Source: Anaerosacchariphilus polymeriproducens (GTDB lineage Bacteria; Bacillota; Clostridia; Lachnospirales; Lachnospiraceae). From it: a stretch of 64,000 nucleotides of DNA. Positions 61,856-64,000 of this stretch are shown here, piece by piece; within the stretch, counting starts at the first letter, position 1; the number at the start of each line of letters is the position of its first letter. The notes under the pieces were generated by a model. The model saw only the letters and a program-made list of their open reading frames with translations. It made no database searches and was not told the origin of the DNA. Both the position numbers and the translations under genes were made by a program. The stretch is from the NCBI RefSeq assembly GCF_003363435.1, contig NZ_QRCT01000010.1, positions 61,883-125,882 of the forward strand. The letters run 5' to 3'.

Positions 61856-63609
61856 ACAATACTTTCCTCCTTAATAAATTCTACAAAATCATTCAAACTC
61901 ATACTCCCCATTTGGTTATAATCTCTACTTCTAACAGATATACTTCCCTTTTCTATTTCCTTTTGCCCTATTATTAACATATACGGAACTTTATCTAACC
62001 TGGCTTCTCTTATTTTATAACCTAACTTTTCTTCTCGATCATCGATTTCTACGCGAAAACCCAACTCAGTTAATTGATTAAATATCCTTTTTACCTTATT
62101 CAAATATTTATTTGAAACAGTCAGTATTTTAATCTGTATTGGCGAAAGCCATAAAGGAAATTTGCCGTCATAATGCTCAATCAAAATTCCTATAAATCGT
62201 TCCAATGAACCATATACAACACGATGAATCATAATAGGACGATGTTTTTTTCCATCTGCTCCAATATATTCTGCTTGGAAACGTAAAGGTAATTGAAAAT
62301 CTAACTGTATTGTACCACATTGCCAGGTTCTTCCAATAGAATCTTTTATATGAAAATCAATCTTAGGTCCGTAAAACGCACCAGCCCCCTCATTTACTTG
62401 ATAAGAATAATTCATATCATCTAATGCACTTTTTAATGCATTTGTTGCCATTTCCCAATCTTTTGCACTACCAATACTAGTTTCCGGTCTTGTAGATAAT
62501 TCCATACGATACTCAAATCCAAATTTTTTATGTACCTCATCAATTAATCGAATAACGCCTTTAATCTCATGAGAAATCTGTTCCGGCATCATAAAAATAT
62601 GAGCATCGTCTTGTGTAAAGCATCGTGCTCTCATTAAACCATGCAAAGTACCTGATTTTTCGTGTCTATGTGCTAATCCAAGTTCACCAATTCTTAATGG
62701 TAGCTCTCGATAAGAATGCGGACTCATTTTATAGACCAACATTCCCCCAGGGCAATTCATTGGTTTAATTGCATATTCCTGTTCATCTATATTTGTTGTA
62801 TACATATTTGTCCGATAATGTTCCCAGTGACCAGAATTCTCCCATAATTCCCTATTTAGAATTAGTGGTGTAGAAATCTCAACATATCCTTCTCTTATAT
62901 GAAGTCTTCTCCAATAATCCTTTAATAGATTTAAAATTACCATTCCGTTTGGTAAGAAAAATGGAAACCCTGGTCCCTCTTCTGTAAATGAAAATAGTTG
63001 TAATTCTTTCCCTATTCTTCTATGATCTCGATGTTTTATCTCTTCCTGCATTTTTAAATAGGAATCTAATTGTCCTTTACTAGGAAATGATGTTCCGTAG
63101 ATTCTTGTAAGCATTTTATTATTTTCATTCCCTCTCCAATACGCACCCGCTATGGTTGTTAATTTAAATGCTTTTATGATACAAGCATTGCTTACATGAG
63201 TTCTTTTACAAACTTCAAAATAATCTCCAAGTTTAAGCAAATGAATAGATTCTTCATTCGTAAGTTCTTGAATTATTTGTAACTTATACCACTCTTTACT
63301 GCTTTTCATAACTTCTAAAGCATCTGCTTTTTTCATATCATAATCTTCTATTGGAATGGATAATTTAATAATATTTTCTATTTCTTTCTCAACTAATTTT
63401 AAATGTTCCACTGTAAAATCGAAATCAAAGTCAAAATCATAGTAAAAACCATTTTCTATGATTGATCCAATCGCACATTTTGTTTTTGGATATAATCTTT
63501 TTACTGCATATGCCAGAATAATTGCCGATGTATTTTGAAATGCTTCCCTCCCTTCTTCTTGTTCAAAACTCAACTCAATAATCGATCCGTCACTTCTAAT
63601 TACTTTCAT
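61852..63609 (-). CDS. thrS: Threonine--tRNA ligase paralogue, TGS-less with degenerate editing site
   Basis: Class II synthetase joining threonine to tRNA-Thr, 585 residues against about 640 for usual bacterial ThrRS. The missing part is the N-terminal TGS domain: the protein begins just before the editing domain (REAFQNTSAIILAYAVKRL). There the HxxxH pair of E. coli (His73, His77) is Asn26 and Ile30; the partner Cys and His remain as Cys134 and His138 (EVCKRTHV). The catalytic zinc ligands are intact: Cys286 (KPMNCPGG), His337 (DDAHIF), His462 (MIHRVV). The anticodon domain is present. AAAGGAGA precedes the ATG, and the T-box terminator lies 43 nt upstream, leaving no room for a TGS. It may be a second, starvation-induced ThrRS; a standard thrS elsewhere would be expected. 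Confidence 0.93.
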   Translation of the reverse strand: MKVIRSDGSIIELSFEQEEGREAFQNTSAIILAYAVKRLYPKTKCAIGSIIENGFYYDFDFDFDFTVEHLKLVEKEIENIIKLSIPIEDYDMKKADALEVMKSSKEWYKLQIIQELTNEESIHLLKLGDYFEVCKRTHVSNACIIKAFKLTTIAGAYWRGNENNKMLTRIYGTSFPSKGQLDSYLKMQEEIKHRDHRRIGKELQLFSFTEEGPGFPFFLPNGMVILNLLKDYWRRLHIREGYVEISTPLILNRELWENSGHWEHYRTNMYTTNIDEQEYAIKPMNCPGGMLVYKMSPHSYRELPLRIGELGLAHRHEKSGTLHGLMRARCFTQDDAHIFMMPEQISHEIKGVIRLIDEVHKKFGFEYRMELSTRPETSIGSAKDWEMATNALKSALDDMNYSYQVNEGAGAFYGPKIDFHIKDSIGRTWQCGTIQLDFQLPLRFQAEYIGADGKKHRPIMIHRVVYGSLERFIGILIEHYDGKFPLWLSPIQIKILTVSNKYLNKVKRIFNQLTELGFRVEIDDREEKLGYKIREARLDKVPYMLIIGQKEIEKGSISVRSRDYNQMGSMSLNDFVEFIKEESIV

Positions 63610-63651
63610 TCCTTATGTCTCCTTTCATAATTTCAAATAGAATAACATAAG

Positions 63652-63919
63652 AAAAACACCCCAAAATTGTACACAAATGATACAATTTTAAGGGTGCATT
63701 GTTTCTATGCACGGTTCCACCTTAACTTTTCACTTCAGATTCTAACAAATCCTATCCTTTAACGCAGGCGTACGGTAATACTTACTTAATGAATTGGGTA
63801 TTACAGCTCGGGAATGGTTTTCGTTGAACTTCTGGTATGAAAAATTTCCACCTGCTATTTCTCTCTCTGGATACCTCCATTAAACTACTCTTTCCGTCAA
63901 TGCTTTTCCTATGCTATTT
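63652..63919 (-). ncRNA. T-box leader riboswitch, threonine type
   Basis: Complete T-box leader on the minus strand. The T-box sequence AAGGTGGAACCGTGC is at 63723-63709. The antiterminator pairs AAGG with CCTT and GTGCAT with ATGCAC, with the TGGAACC bulge that binds the tRNA end. The competing terminator uses CACCC...AAAATTGTA and TACAATTTT...GGGTG (63696-63657) followed by TTTTT. Stem I contains AGTA (after GAAAG, near 63890), AGAGAG and the 3' CCCGAGC. My candidate specifier is ACC (63818-63816), a Thr codon, just before ATTCC. The N of TGGN is A, which would pair with a U discriminator. Uncharged tRNA-Thr should allow transcription of thrS. Confidence 0.92.
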
Positions 63920-63925
63920 TTTACT

Positions 63926-63953
63926 ATTATAAGCCTAGTACTATTTTTGTCAA
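63926..63953 (-). promoter_or_regulatory. Sigma-A promoter of the T-box operon
   Basis: Minus strand TTGACA (63953-63948), 16 nt, TATAAT (63931-63926). Predicted start near 63919. Nothing recognisable lies between it and the window end. Confidence 0.82.
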
Positions 63954-64000
63954 GCTTTTTATATCTAATCACCAAAGTCATGTACCCCATTTTTGATAAT

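Noticed and set aside
1..64000. CRISPR arrays, tRNA/rRNA genes, insertion sequences or prophage
   Set aside because: No regularly spaced repeats, no rRNA-like or tRNA cloverleaf sequence, and no transposase, integrase or phage structural motifs were noticed on either strand.

Overview
The window reads as a chromosomal segment of a low-GC, strictly anaerobic, endospore-forming Firmicute of the class Clostridia, most likely a Lachnospiraceae-type organism (family placement is inference). The anaerobic signs are a class III ribonucleotide reductase (nrdD/nrdG) and a one-chain pyruvate:ferredoxin oxidoreductase (nifJ). The sporulation signs are spo0A, spoIVB and two small coat-like proteins. Gene order in several blocks matches Bacillus/Clostridium: yicC-remA-gmk-rpoZ, era-yqzL-recO, and nusB-xseA-xseB-ispA-dxs-tlyA-nadK-argR-recN-spoIVB-spo0A. 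I saw no rRNA, tRNA, insertion sequence, prophage or CRISPR array. Nearly all genes lie on the minus strand. The five plus-strand genes are single units; most have a recognisable promoter and a terminator or shared hairpin.

Layout. 1-1048: start of an F-type ATP synthase operon (atpB, atpE, beginning of atpF). 1189-3157: fabH and a DegV/FakB-like fatty-acid-binding protein behind a near-perfect FabT-type operator. 3257-7065: nrdD-nrdG-dut-HIT, a dNTP-supply unit behind twin NrdR boxes. 7224-10760: two plus-strand secreted proteins around two COG0523 (CobW) GTPases, one canonical with a His-rich stretch, one lacking the metal motif and carrying an extra C-terminal domain. 10773-19340: M16 protease, NhaC antiporter, era, yqzL, recO, a lipoprotein and glyQS. 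19578-27547: TRIC-type channel, nifJ, an ABC-F protein, a CsoR-like regulator and an HD-GYP protein. 27551-32810: cinA, pgsA, rimO and a chemoreceptor. 33010-37087: rpoZ-gmk-remA-yicC and divergent rqcH. 37153-41613: coat-like genes, glgA, spo0A, spoIVB. 41644-50857: DNA repair, isoprenoid and RNA genes. 50896-55520: an ABC-2 exporter with its own two-component system. 55589-60263: a BMP/Nup-type nucleoside ABC importer. 60533-63953: a T-box-controlled operon of an unusual threonyl-tRNA synthetase, a DUF1349 protein and a DUF4397 protein.

The most unusual part is the right end. A complete threonine-type T-box leader (sigma-A promoter, ACC specifier candidate, T-box sequence, competing antiterminator and terminator) drives a 585-residue ThrRS that has no TGS domain and has lost both histidines of the editing-site HxxxH motif, while keeping the synthetic-site zinc ligands. 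It overlaps by 4 nt a DUF1349 gene and is followed by a DUF4397 gene ahead of a strong terminator, so proteins of unknown role appear to be made on threonine starvation. Other points worth a second look are the FabT-like operator over fabH-degV, the twin NrdR boxes at 31 bp spacing, the CobW fusion, the ABC-F protein whose two degenerate motifs fall in the same composite ATP site, and a sigma-G-like promoter ahead of the coat-like genes.

Coordinates include stop codons. Starts were moved inward where a ribosome binding site or family alignment argued for it; these cases are noted. All family assignments come from reading motifs and remembered family sequences; no database search was run.
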